Positions 1-6,491 are shown, counted from the stretch's first letter. The stretch: 8,646 nucleotides of DNA from Pseudomonadota bacterium (GCA_021781775.1 JAJXWE010000041.1:1-8646), one strand, 5' to 3'. A program made the numbers and translations. Notes: generated by a model from the letters alone, not told the origin.

Positions 1-1
1 G

Positions 2-646
2 CGCTTCTGGGACGAGCACGGCCCGTTCCGCCCGCTGCATCAGCTCAATCCCGTGCGCGTGCGCTTCATCACCGAGCGCGCCGCCACCGCCGGCGCGCGC
101 GCGCTCGATGTTGGCTGCGGCGGCGGTCTGGTGGCCGAGGCGCTCGCGCGTGCCGGCGCTACGGTCACCGGCATCGACCTGGCCGCCGGCATGATCGAGG
201 TCGCCCGTCTGCACGCGGCCACCGAAGGCCTCTCGATCGACTACCGCGTCGCGGCGGCCGAGACGCTCGCGGCTGCGCAGCCGGGCGGATTCGACCTCGT
301 CACCTGCCTGGAGATGCTCGAGCACGTGCCCGATCCGCAGGCGATGCTCGCCACGCTCGCCCGGCTGGTGCGCCCGGGCGGCTCGGTGTTCGTGTCCACG
401 CTCAACCGCAATCTCAAGTCCTTCCTGGTGGCGATCGTCGGTGCGGAGTACCTGCTCTCGATCGTGCCGCGCGGCACGCACGAATACGAGCGGTTCATCC
501 GCCCGAGCGAGCTCGACCGCTGGGCGCGCCCGGCAGGTCTCGCCGCGCGCGCCATCAGCGGGGTGAGTCTCGATCCGTTCGGCGGGGCGCGCCTCACCGC
601 GGATCCCTCGGTCAACTACCTCGCGCACTTCGTGCGCGAGGCCTAG
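2..646 (+). CDS. ubiG: UbiG, ubiquinone biosynthesis O-methyltransferase (5' end missing)
   Basis: UbiG is the SAM-dependent enzyme that performs both O-methylations of ubiquinone synthesis (on the polyprenyl-hydroxyphenol and demethylubiquinol intermediates), on the cytoplasmic face of the inner membrane. The reading frame is already open at base 2 with RFWDEHGPFRPLHQLNP, which matches the conserved W(D)..G.F.PLH.(I/L)NP block near the UbiG N-terminus. About 25 residues are therefore missing relative to the 240-residue E. coli protein. Motif I (LDVGCGGGLVAEALAR.GA.VTGID) is intact, as are the family hallmarks CLEMLEHVPDP, RPGG..F.STLNRN, VGAEYLL..VPRGTH and the C-terminal VNYLAHF. The gene ends in TAG and rmuC begins within ten bases, in the same frame. 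In several gammaproteobacteria a HAD phosphatase gene (gph/mupP) follows ubiG; here it is absent. The assignment is secure. Confidence 0.96.
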   Translation, partial: RFWDEHGPFRPLHQLNPVRVRFITERAATAGARALDVGCGGGLVAEALARAGATVTGIDLAAGMIEVARLHAATEGLSIDYRVAAAETLAAAQPGGFDLVTCLEMLEHVPDPQAMLATLARLVRPGGSVFVSTLNRNLKSFLVAIVGAEYLLSIVPRGTHEYERFIRPSELDRWARPAGLAARAISGVSLDPFGGARLTADPSVNYLAHFVREA

Positions 647-650
647 GTGA
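645..650 (+). promoter_or_regulatory. Shine-Dalgarno deciding the rmuC start
   Basis: AGGTGA overlaps the ubiG TAG stop and lies 5 bases before the ATG at 656. It favours that ATG over the GTG at 647, which would place the ribosome binding site on top of its own start codon. The arrangement suggests translational coupling of rmuC to ubiG. Confidence 0.6.
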
Positions 651-655
651 CGCCG

Positions 656-1936
656 ATGTCAGTGGCGCTTGCCGCCGCCACGCTCACCCTCGGGGCGCTG
701 CTCGGCTTCCTGCTCGGCCAGCTGCGCGCGCTGAAACGTGGTGCGGCGCTGCGCGAGGCGCTGATGCTGGCGCGCGCGGAACTCGAGGCCGAACGGCGTG
801 CGCAGAGTGAGCGCACCGCGACGCTCGGGCAGGCCGAACAGCGGCTGCGCGAGAGTTTCGAGTCGCTCGCCACCCAGGCCCTGAAGAACAACAGCGAGCT
901 GTTCCTCGCCGTGGCGCGCGAATCGCTCGGCCGCGAGCAGACGCTCGCGCAGAGCGGCCTGAAGGAGCGCGAGACGGCGATCGCGCAGCTGGTCGAGCCG
1001 CTGCGCGCCGCGCTCGCGCAGACCGAGCAGCAGGTGCAGTCGCTCGAGCGCGAGCGGCGTGACGCGTACGCGGCGCTGCGCACCCAGATCGAGTCGCTCG
1101 CGAGCGGCCAGAGCCAGCTGCAGCGTGAGACGCGCAACCTCGTCACCGCGCTGCGCCGTCCCGAGGTGCGCGGCCGCTGGGGCGAAGTCACGCTGCGCCG
1201 ACTGGTCGAACTCGCCGGCCTCAGCGAGCACTGCGACTTCACCGAGCAGGCACACCTCGAAGGCCCCGACGGGGCGCTGCGCCCGGACCTCGTGGTGCAC
1301 ATGCCCGAGTCGCGCGACCTGGTGATCGACGTGAAGACCCCGCTCGATGCCTATCTCGAGGCACTCGAGGCGCCGAGCGACGAGGCCCGCCAGAGCGCGC
1401 TGCGCCGCCACGCCCAGCAGCTCGAGGCGCACATCCGCCAGCTCGCCTCCAAGGCCTACTGGGCGCAGTTCGAGCACAGTCCGCAATTCGCGGTGCTGTT
1501 CCTGCCCGGCGATCAGTTCCTCGGCGCCGCCCTGGCCGAGCGTCCCGATCTGATCGAAGGTGCGCTCACGCAGAACATCATCATCGCCACGCCCTCGACG
1601 CTGATGGCGTTGCTGAAGACGGTGGCCTACGGCTGGCGCCAGAGTGCCATGGCCGACAACGCCGCTCTAATCCGCGGGCTCGGGCAGGAGCTGCATCGGC
1701 GCCTCGGCAGCTTCATCGCGCACCTGCAGCGCATGGGTCAGCGGCTCGATGCCGCCGTCGATGCCTACAACTCCGCGGTGGGATCCCTCGAGCGGCAGGT
1801 GCTGCCGCAGGCGCGTCGCTTCAGCGAGCTCGGCGTGCCGACCGAGGCGCCGCTCGCCGAACTCGAGCCGCTCGAGCAGCCCGTGCGTACGCTGAGCGTG
1901 CGAGCCCCCGGCGAGAGCGGCTCAGGGCAGCCCTGA
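656..1936 (+). CDS. rmuC: RmuC, DNA recombination protein
   Basis: RmuC-family proteins are membrane-anchored, nuclease-fold proteins. In E. coli rmuC affects recombination between inverted repeats, and the exact biochemical role is unsettled. The 426-residue product starts with one hydrophobic helix (about residues 3-21, SVALAAATLTLGALLGFLLG). A long Gln/Glu/Arg/Ala-rich coiled coil follows to about residue 165, then the RmuC domain. The domain begins RRPEVRGRWGE.TLRRLVELAGL and contains the PD-(D/E)XK-like elements RPDLVV and LVIDVKTPLDAYLEA, then FLPGD.FL.AAL...P.L...A....I.IATPSTL.ALL. The length is close to E. coli RmuC (475 residues), with a shorter tail. I chose ATG 656 because of the AGGTGA five bases upstream; GTG 647 would add three residues. 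The last codons lie in a palindrome shared with the convergent rluB, and the two reading frames overlap by 15 bases. Confidence 0.93.
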   Translation: MSVALAAATLTLGALLGFLLGQLRALKRGAALREALMLARAELEAERRAQSERTATLGQAEQRLRESFESLATQALKNNSELFLAVARESLGREQTLAQSGLKERETAIAQLVEPLRAALAQTEQQVQSLERERRDAYAALRTQIESLASGQSQLQRETRNLVTALRRPEVRGRWGEVTLRRLVELAGLSEHCDFTEQAHLEGPDGALRPDLVVHMPESRDLVIDVKTPLDAYLEALEAPSDEARQSALRRHAQQLEAHIRQLASKAYWAQFEHSPQFAVLFLPGDQFLGAALAERPDLIEGALTQNIIIATPSTLMALLKTVAYGWRQSAMADNAALIRGLGQELHRRLGSFIAHLQRMGQRLDAAVDAYNSAVGSLERQVLPQARRFSELGVPTEAPLAELEPLEQPVRTLSVRAPGESGSGQP

Positions 1937-1940
1937 GCCG
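1918..1940. terminator. Palindrome at the rmuC/rluB convergent junction holding both stop codons
   Basis: Ten-base arms, CGGCTCAGGG (1918-1927) and CCCTGAGCCG (1931-1940), are perfect inverted repeats around a CAG loop. The TGA of rmuC (1934-1936) is in the right arm and the complementary TGA of rluB (1924-1922) is in the left arm. RNA from either strand would form the same GC-rich hairpin at the end of its gene. No T-run follows on either strand, so it does not match a classical Rho-independent terminator. It could instead pause polymerase, protect 3' ends or act with Rho. Confidence 0.5.
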
Positions 1941-2752
1941 ACGTCGCTCGCGGCCTCGCTCTCCGGCGGCGCGAGCAGTCTGGCCAGCTCCTGCGGCGCG
2001 AGCGCGCGGAAATGTCCGCGCGGCAACGCCCGTTCGAGCTGCAGCGTGCCGAGCTGCGTGCGCAGCACGCGGCTGACGCGCGCGCCCTGGCGCTCGAACA
2101 GCTGCCGAACGTCCTTGCCGCTCGCCCCGCGCGCGCGCAGCGCGTACCAGCGATTGGTGCCCTCGCCGCCGGCGCCCTCGCAGCCGAGCACCTGCAGGTG
2201 CGCACCGCTGTCGAGTGCACCCCCGAGCACGCCTGCGAGCTGCGCCTCGGTGAGCTCCCCCAGCACCCGCACGCTGAACGCGATCGGCCAGTGGCGCACG
2301 CGCCGCTGCAGCTGCGCGGCGCATTCCCCGTCCGTGCAGAGCAGCTCCAGCCCACCGTCGATCCGAGGCATGGGACTCACCACGATGACGCGCCGGCCGG
2401 CCCGTCGCGGCAACCGCTCCAGCAACGGCACCGACTCGGCCGCATCGTCCGGAGCCTGGTCGAGCCGCTCGCCGCTCGAGCGGTGATAGAGAAAGGCGGC
2501 GCCGCCGCTGGCCGGCTCGCGCTGGCGAATGAGCCGCCCGTCGAGGCGCACCTGGTCGGCTGCGGCGACCCGCATCCCCAGGCTCGCCGGCTCGCCGTTA
2601 ACGGTCAGTCGTCCGGCCCGGATCCAGCCCTCCGCCTCGCGCCGCGAGGCGAGTCCGGCGCGGGCAAGGACCTTCTGCAGCCGCTCGGGCGGCGCGTGCC
2701 GCTCGGTACGCGCGGCGCGAGCCCCACTGCGGCGCCGCGGTGGTCGTGGCAT
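1922..2752 (-). CDS. rluB: RluB-like 23S rRNA pseudouridine synthase with a degenerate active site
   Basis: RluB normally makes pseudouridine 2605 of 23S rRNA. The 276-residue product has an intact N-terminal S4 RNA-binding domain (about residues 22-78, RLQKVLARAGLASRREAEGWI.AGR.TVNG). It is followed by an RsuA/RluB-type catalytic fold ending GEGTNRWYALRARG and VSRVLRTQLG, which place it with RluB rather than RsuA, RluE or RluF. The catalytic motif, normally GRLDxxTxGLLLLTxDGE, reads SPMPRIDGGLELLCTDGE (126-143). A gapless alignment puts Pro129 at the catalytic aspartate, and the nearest Asp is Asp132. The motif II tyrosine (YAVRV in E. coli) is Phe159, and the NREVRR loop reads GKDVRQ (212-217). 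It is the last gene of the operon, three bases after the scpB stop. The family call is firm; activity is doubtful. It may be an RNA-binding pseudoenzyme. Confidence 0.85.
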   Translation of the reverse strand: MPRPPRRRSGARAARTERHAPPERLQKVLARAGLASRREAEGWIRAGRLTVNGEPASLGMRVAAADQVRLDGRLIRQREPASGGAAFLYHRSSGERLDQAPDDAAESVPLLERLPRRAGRRVIVVSPMPRIDGGLELLCTDGECAAQLQRRVRHWPIAFSVRVLGELTEAQLAGVLGGALDSGAHLQVLGCEGAGGEGTNRWYALRARGASGKDVRQLFERQGARVSRVLRTQLGTLQLERALPRGHFRALAPQELARLLAPPESEAASDVGSGLP

Positions 2753-2755
2753 GTC

Positions 2756-3523
2756 TCAGCCGGCTCCGTCGGCGGCCGCGAGCAGGCGCCCCGGGGGCTC
2801 CTCCTCGTCCGCTGCGCCGCTCTCGAGCGGCCCGGCCTGCGGCGTCAGCGTCTCGCGCTCCGCGCCAGGCGGCTCGTCCCGGCCCGCGTTGGGCCCGGCC
2901 GGCTCGGCGGCGGGCGAATCGGCCTGCGCCGGGGTTGCCTCCCCCTCGGGCACGGCCGCGGCATCCGCCGGCAGATCAAGCTGCAGGTTCAGCTCCGAGA
3001 GCGCCTTCAACTCCGACAGCGGCGGCAGATCATCGAGGCTCGTGAGCCCGAAATAATCCAGGAACTCGCGCGTGGTGCCGAGCAGCTCCGGCCGGCCCGG
3101 CACGTCGCGCTGGCCGACCACGCGAATCCAGTTGCGCTCGAGCAGAGTCTTGACGATGTTGGGATTGACCGCCACGCCGCGCACGTCCTCGATCTCCCCG
3201 CGGGTGATCGGCTGGCGGTAGGCGATCAGCGCCAGTGTCTCGAGCAGCGCGCGCGAGTAGCGCGCCGGACGCTCCGGCCAGAGCCGCGAGACCTCGGCGG
3301 CGAACTCGCGGCGCACCTGGATGCGCCAGCCCGAGGCCGTCTGCTTCAGCTCGATGCCCCGCTCGGCGTACTCGGCCCCGAGCTGCTCGAGGGCGGCGCA
3401 GAGTACGGCCTCCCCGGGTCGCGAGGTCTCGTCGAACAGCTGCTCGAGCTCACTCACGGTGAGCGGCCGCCCGGCCGCGAGCAGCGCCGCTTCGATCACG
3501 TTGCGTACGTACGATTCAATCAT
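2756..3523 (-). CDS. scpB: ScpB, chromosome segregation and condensation protein
   Basis: ScpB forms dimers that bind the kleisin ScpA and, with SMC, build the bacterial condensin that compacts and separates chromosomes. The 255-residue product shows two tandem winged-helix domains. The first is about residues 1-80 (MIESYVRNVIEAALLAAGRPLT onward). The second is about 85-175 (YSRALLETLALIAYRQPITRGEIEDVRGVAV, then the typical VVGQRDVPGRPELLGTTREFLDYFGL). From about residue 190 there is a Pro/Ala/Glu-rich, probably disordered tail of some 65 residues. I chose ATG 3523 because GAAGAGA lies about six bases upstream; ATG 3529, two codons earlier, sits directly against that sequence. The start overlaps the scpA stop by eight bases, typical of translationally coupled subunits of one complex. 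Confidence 0.95.
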   Translation of the reverse strand: MIESYVRNVIEAALLAAGRPLTVSELEQLFDETSRPGEAVLCAALEQLGAEYAERGIELKQTASGWRIQVRREFAAEVSRLWPERPARYSRALLETLALIAYRQPITRGEIEDVRGVAVNPNIVKTLLERNWIRVVGQRDVPGRPELLGTTREFLDYFGLTSLDDLPPLSELKALSELNLQLDLPADAAAVPEGEATPAQADSPAAEPAGPNAGRDEPPGAERETLTPQAGPLESGAADEEEPPGRLLAAADGAG

Positions 3524-4484
3524 CAGCATTCTCTTCGGTGTCGCCTTGCGCCGCCGCCGCGGCCGGCCCGGAGTCCGCCGGCAGGTCCTGCGCGTCCGCC
3601 GCACCCACGACGCGCAGCTGCGGGGCGGGTTTGCCGGAACGTACGTGCAGGGGCGCGTACGGCTCGGACTGCACGATATCGATCAGCCCCTCGCGCACCA
3701 GCTCAAGGAGGGCCATGAAGGTGACCGTCACCCCCATGCGTCCTTCCTCGGGCCGGAACAGGCGGACGAATTCCACGAATCCATCGCCCGCCAGGGAGGC
3801 GAGGATGTTGCCCATGCGCTCACGCACCGAGAGCGGCTCGCGCCGGATGTGATGGTGCGCGAACATCTCAGTGCGCACGACCACATCCTGGAACGCCAGC
3901 AGCATCTCCTTGAGCGTCACCTGCGCCAGCGGACGCACCACCTGGCGGTCGCGCAGTTCGGCCGCGGCGGCAAAGTGATCGCGCTCGAGGCGCGGCAGCG
4001 CGTCGATCTCCTCTGCGGCGCGCTTGAAGCGCTCGTATTCCTGCAGCCGGCGCACCAGCTCGGCGCGCGGATCCTCCTCGCCGTCCGGCACGGTGCTCCT
4101 CGGGCGCGGCAGCAGCATGCGCGACTTGATCTCTGCGAGCGTCGCGGCCATCACCAGGTACTCCCCGGCGAGTTCGAGCTGCAGGTCCTGCATCAGCTCG
4201 ATGTAGCGCATGTACTGGCGGGTGATCTCCGCCAGCGGGATGTCCAGGATGTCCAGGTTCTGCCGCCGGATCAGGTACAGCAGCAGATCGAGCGGCCCCT
4301 CGAAGGCCTCGAGAAACACCTCGAGCGCCTGGGGCGGGATATACAGATCGCGCGGCAGGACCGTCACCGGCTCGCCGTTGACCACCGCGAAGGGCATCTC
4401 CACCTGCTCGGGCGCGGTGCCATGCGCGCTCTCGGGCGGTGTCTCGTTCGGCACGACCGCCAGTTCAGGATTCGGATCGCTCAT
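3516..4484 (-). CDS. scpA: ScpA, kleisin subunit of SMC condensin
   Basis: ScpA bridges the SMC heads and carries ScpB dimers. The 322-residue product has the gammaproteobacterial ScpA layout. After a short variable N-terminus comes MPFAVVNGEPVTVLPRDLYI (30-49), then the N-terminal kleisin helix region (56-92, including FEGPLDLLLYLIRRQNLDIL and AEITRQYM). A helical middle contains LAGEYLVMAATLAEIKSRMLLPR. The C-terminal winged helix (VTVTFMALLELVREGLIDIVQ) binds the SMC cap, and an Ala-rich tail of about 35 residues follows. The start is ATG 4484, eight bases after the trpS stop. It has no clear Shine-Dalgarno, which fits translational coupling to trpS. The in-frame extension upstream to 4766 lies antiparallel to nothing useful: it is trpS read in a wrong frame. 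Met30 is a possible alternative start. Confidence 0.94.
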   Translation of the reverse strand: MSDPNPELAVVPNETPPESAHGTAPEQVEMPFAVVNGEPVTVLPRDLYIPPQALEVFLEAFEGPLDLLLYLIRRQNLDILDIPLAEITRQYMRYIELMQDLQLELAGEYLVMAATLAEIKSRMLLPRPRSTVPDGEEDPRAELVRRLQEYERFKRAAEEIDALPRLERDHFAAAAELRDRQVVRPLAQVTLKEMLLAFQDVVVRTEMFAHHHIRREPLSVRERMGNILASLAGDGFVEFVRLFRPEEGRMGVTVTFMALLELVREGLIDIVQSEPYAPLHVRSGKPAPQLRVVGAADAQDLPADSGPAAAAAQGDTEENADD

Positions 4485-4492
4485 CGGCGGCG

Positions 4493-5707
4493 TCAGTCGG
4501 TGCGCAGGTGCATCGCGCGACGCACGTCCTCGAGCGTCGCGCGGGCGGCATCGCGCGCCTTCTCGGCCCCCTCCGCCACGATGTCGCGCAGCAGCTCGGG
4601 GTTGTCGGTGTACTCCTGCGCGCGGCTGCGCATGCCGGTGACTTCCTCGACGATCTTGTCGATCACCGGCTGCTTGCACTCCAGGCAGCCGATGCCCGCC
4701 GAGCGGCAGCCCGCGTCGGCCCACTGGCGCACGTTCTCGGTGGAGTAGATGCGGTGCAGATCCCACACCGGGCAGCGCTGCGGATCGCCGGGGTCCGAGC
4801 GCCGCGCGCGCGCCGGATCGGTCTTCATGGCACGCAGCTTGCGGATCACCGACTGCGGATCCTCGCGCAGCTCGATGGTGTTGCCGTAGGACTTGGACAT
4901 CTTGCGCCCGTCGAGTCCGGGCACCTTCGGCGTCTCGGTGAGCAGCGCCTGCGGCTCGGGCAGAATACTGACGCTCGTGCCTTCCAGGTACCCCAGCAGC
5001 CGGTCGCGGTCGGCCACCGTCAGGCGGCTCACCCCGCTCACCAGCGCCCGGGCGCGTTCCAGCGCCTCATGATCGCCACTCTCCTGGTATTTGCGTCGCA
5101 GCTGGCGGTAAAGCGTGGTGTTGCGCCCGCCGAGCCCCTTGATCGCCCGCTCGACCTTCTCCTCGAAATCCGGCTCGCGGCCGTAGAGGTGGTTGAAGCG
5201 GCGGGCGGTCTCGCGCGTGAGCTCCACGTGCGCCACCTGATCCTCTCCGACCGGCACGTGCTGGGCGCGATAGACCAGAATGTCCGCGCTCTGCAGCAGC
5301 GGGTAGCCCAGAAACCCGTAGGTGGCGAGGTCCAGGTCCTTCAGCTGCTCCTGCTGGTCCTTGTAGCTCGGCACGCGCTCGAGCCAGCCGAGCGGGGTGA
5401 TCATCGACAGCAGCAGATGCAGCTCGGCGTGCTCGGGCACGTGGGACTGCACGAACAGCGTCGCGACCCCGGGATTGAGCCCCGCGGCCAGCCAGTCGAT
5501 GAGCACGTCGTGCACGAACTGCGGCAACTGCGAGGTCTCGGCGTAGCCGGTGGTGAGCATGTGCCAGTCGGCGACGAAGAAGAAGCACTCGTACTCGTAC
5601 TGCAGGCGAACCCAGTTGCGCAGCGCCCCGTGATAGTTGCCCAGGTGCAGCCGCCCCGTGGGCCGCATGCCGGACAGAACGCGCCCGCCGGGGGTGGGAG
5701 TGCTCAT
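4493..5707 (-). CDS. trpS: TrpS, tryptophanyl-tRNA synthetase, [4Fe-4S]-signature type
   Basis: TrpS charges tRNA(Trp) with tryptophan. The 404-residue product is a class Ic synthetase. The HIGH-type motif is TGRLHLGN (17-24) and the KMSKS motif is at 269-273 (GRKMSKSYGN). QSADILVYRAQHVPVGEDQVAHVELTRE is the conserved tRNA/Trp-site region. It is longer than the 334-residue E. coli enzyme. In the C-terminal domain Cys312, Cys334, Cys341 and Cys344 form C-x21-C-x6-C-x2-C. This is nearly the C-x22-C-x6-C-x2-C cluster ligand pattern of Thermotoga maritima TrpRS, with similar flanking residues (CPVW.LH, GCLECK). I infer an Fe-S cluster in the anticodon-binding region. ATG 5707 is preceded by GAGG four bases upstream and follows yciO by 19 bases. 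A seven-codon ORF bridges that gap. Confidence 0.96.
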   Translation of the reverse strand: MSTPTPGGRVLSGMRPTGRLHLGNYHGALRNWVRLQYEYECFFFVADWHMLTTGYAETSQLPQFVHDVLIDWLAAGLNPGVATLFVQSHVPEHAELHLLLSMITPLGWLERVPSYKDQQEQLKDLDLATYGFLGYPLLQSADILVYRAQHVPVGEDQVAHVELTRETARRFNHLYGREPDFEEKVERAIKGLGGRNTTLYRQLRRKYQESGDHEALERARALVSGVSRLTVADRDRLLGYLEGTSVSILPEPQALLTETPKVPGLDGRKMSKSYGNTIELREDPQSVIRKLRAMKTDPARARRSDPGDPQRCPVWDLHRIYSTENVRQWADAGCRSAGIGCLECKQPVIDKIVEEVTGMRSRAQEYTDNPELLRDIVAEGAEKARDAARATLEDVRRAMHLRTD

Positions 5708-5727
5708 CGAACCTCGTCTCGTGCCAT
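5704..5727 (-). CDS. Possible seven-codon coupling ORF between yciO and trpS
   Basis: An ATG at 5727-5725 overlaps the yciO TAA (TAATG). It reads MARDEVR and stops at a TGA that overlaps the trpS start (ATGA). GGAGG (5736-5732), inside the last yciO codons, precedes it by four bases and is a stronger ribosome binding site than the one in front of trpS. It contains no Trp codon, so it is not a Trp-sensing leader peptide. If translated, it would pass ribosomes from yciO to trpS. Chance occurrence is possible for such a short ORF. Confidence 0.3.
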   Translation of the reverse strand: MARDEVR

Positions 5728-6380
5728 TAAACCTCCAGTATACCGTGTCCGCCGCTGCCGCCGAGGATGGGCGCGAGCGAGCCGCGCCCGGTGCGCACAA
5801 TCGACGGTGGGCTCACCGACAGATCCACCACCGTCGTCGGCGTGACGCCGCAGTCGCCCCCGTCGAGCACCGCGTCGATCTCGTGCTCCAGGCGTTGCTG
5901 GATCTCCACGCCCGAGGTGAGCGGCTCGGCCTCCTCCGGCAGCAGCAGCGTGCTGCTCATGAGCGGCTCGCCGAGCTCGTGCATCAGCATGCGCGGCACC
6001 GGGTGGTCCGGGACACGCACCCCGATGGTGCGCCGCCGCGGGTTCTGCAGCCGGCGGGGCGTCTCGCGGGTCGCCTTGAGCAGGAAGGTATACGGGCCCG
6101 GCAGGCAGCTGCGCAGGATGCGGAACTGCCAGGTCTCCAGGCGCGCGAACCGTCCCACCTGGGCGAGGTCGGCGCACACCAGGGTGAAGTGGTGATGCTG
6201 GTCGGCGCGGCGGATGCGACGCACCCGCTCGAGGGCATGCACGTCCCCGAGGTGCCAGCCGAGCGCGTAGCACGAGTCCGTCGGGTAGGCGATGACCCCG
6301 CCGGCGCGCACGATGTCCGCCGCGATGCGGATCAGCCGGGCCTGCGGCGTCACCGGGTGCAGCTCGAGGTACTGGCTCAC
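5727..6380 (-). CDS. yciO: YciO, YrdC/Sua5-domain protein
   Basis: YciO belongs to the YrdC/Sua5 family, whose TsaC/Sua5 members make threonylcarbamoyl-adenylate for the t6A modification of tRNA. The YciO branch itself is not the main t6A enzyme in E. coli and its role is less clear. The 217-residue product resembles E. coli YciO along its whole length. It opens MSQYLELHPVTPQARLI, then has GGVIAYPTDSCYALG (27-41, nucleotide/substrate site). FTLVCADL, PGPYTFLLKAT, TIGVRVPDHPV, GEPLMSSTLLLP and PTTVVDLS follow. The start is GTG 6380, fixed by a perfect TAAGGAGG nine bases upstream; the open frame continues upstream only as non-homologous sequence. It is the first gene of the operon. In E. coli yciO also lies close to rluB, so the association is old. 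Confidence 0.93.
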   Translation of the reverse strand: MSQYLELHPVTPQARLIRIAADIVRAGGVIAYPTDSCYALGWHLGDVHALERVRRIRRADQHHHFTLVCADLAQVGRFARLETWQFRILRSCLPGPYTFLLKATRETPRRLQNPRRRTIGVRVPDHPVPRMLMHELGEPLMSSTLLLPEEAEPLTSGVEIQQRLEHEIDAVLDGGDCGVTPTTVVDLSVSPPSIVRTGRGSLAPILGGSGGHGILEV

Positions 6381-6389
6381 GTGCTCCCG

Positions 6390-6397
6390 CCTCCTTA
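6390..6397 (-). promoter_or_regulatory. Perfect Shine-Dalgarno of yciO
   Basis: TAAGGAGG on the minus strand is fully complementary to the anti-Shine-Dalgarno of 16S rRNA and lies nine bases before the GTG at 6380. It is the strongest such site in the window. It decides the yciO start and probably compensates for the GTG. Confidence 0.85.
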
Positions 6398-6443
6398 CCG
6401 GCCGGTCAGCGAACGCTCCGCGGAGGGAGCAACGGCGGTCGAG

Positions 6444-6459
6444 TGCGTTATGATACGCA
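6444..6459. promoter_or_regulatory. Candidate bidirectional promoter core between yciO and the BolA gene
   Basis: TGCGT-TATGAT-ACGCA lies in the 111-bp divergent intergenic region. TATGAT (6449-6454) matches five of six bases of the sigma70 -10 hexamer for the plus strand. TATCAT (6455-6450) does the same for the minus strand. The two share the 7-mer TATGATA. The flanking arms TGCGT and ACGCA are inverted repeats, so the site could also be an operator. No good -35 hexamer is seen for either direction. The implied leaders are about 30 bases to the BolA ATG and about 63 bases to the yciO GTG. This is one of few AT-richer patches here. Confidence 0.4.
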
Positions 6460-6491
6460 TTCTGCAACCGAGGCCGCGACCGCCGCTGCGC

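Noticed and set aside
2012..3718. A 568-codon open frame on the plus strand opposite rluB and scpB
   Set aside because: It is antisense to two clearly conserved genes, has low-complexity Arg/Ala/Leu composition and no recognisable domain. Long antisense frames are expected at about 70 % G+C.
4485..4766. N-terminal extension of scpA by about 94 codons
   Set aside because: The extension overlaps the trpS 3' end in another frame and resembles nothing in ScpA; homology begins shortly after ATG 4484.
5704..5727. Trp attenuator or T-box upstream of trpS
   Set aside because: The mini-ORF has no Trp codon, the gap is only 19 bases, and there is no leader long enough for competing hairpins.
5737..5742. 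TATACT on the minus strand as an internal promoter for trpS
   Set aside because: It is a five-of-six -10 match at the end of yciO, but I see no -35 hexamer at proper spacing and no extended -10; a single hexamer is weak support.
3321..5845. Two further long plus-strand frames (3321-4748 and 4439-5845) opposite scpA and trpS
   Set aside because: Same reason: mirror frames of real genes, with His/Arg/Ala-rich content and no family features.
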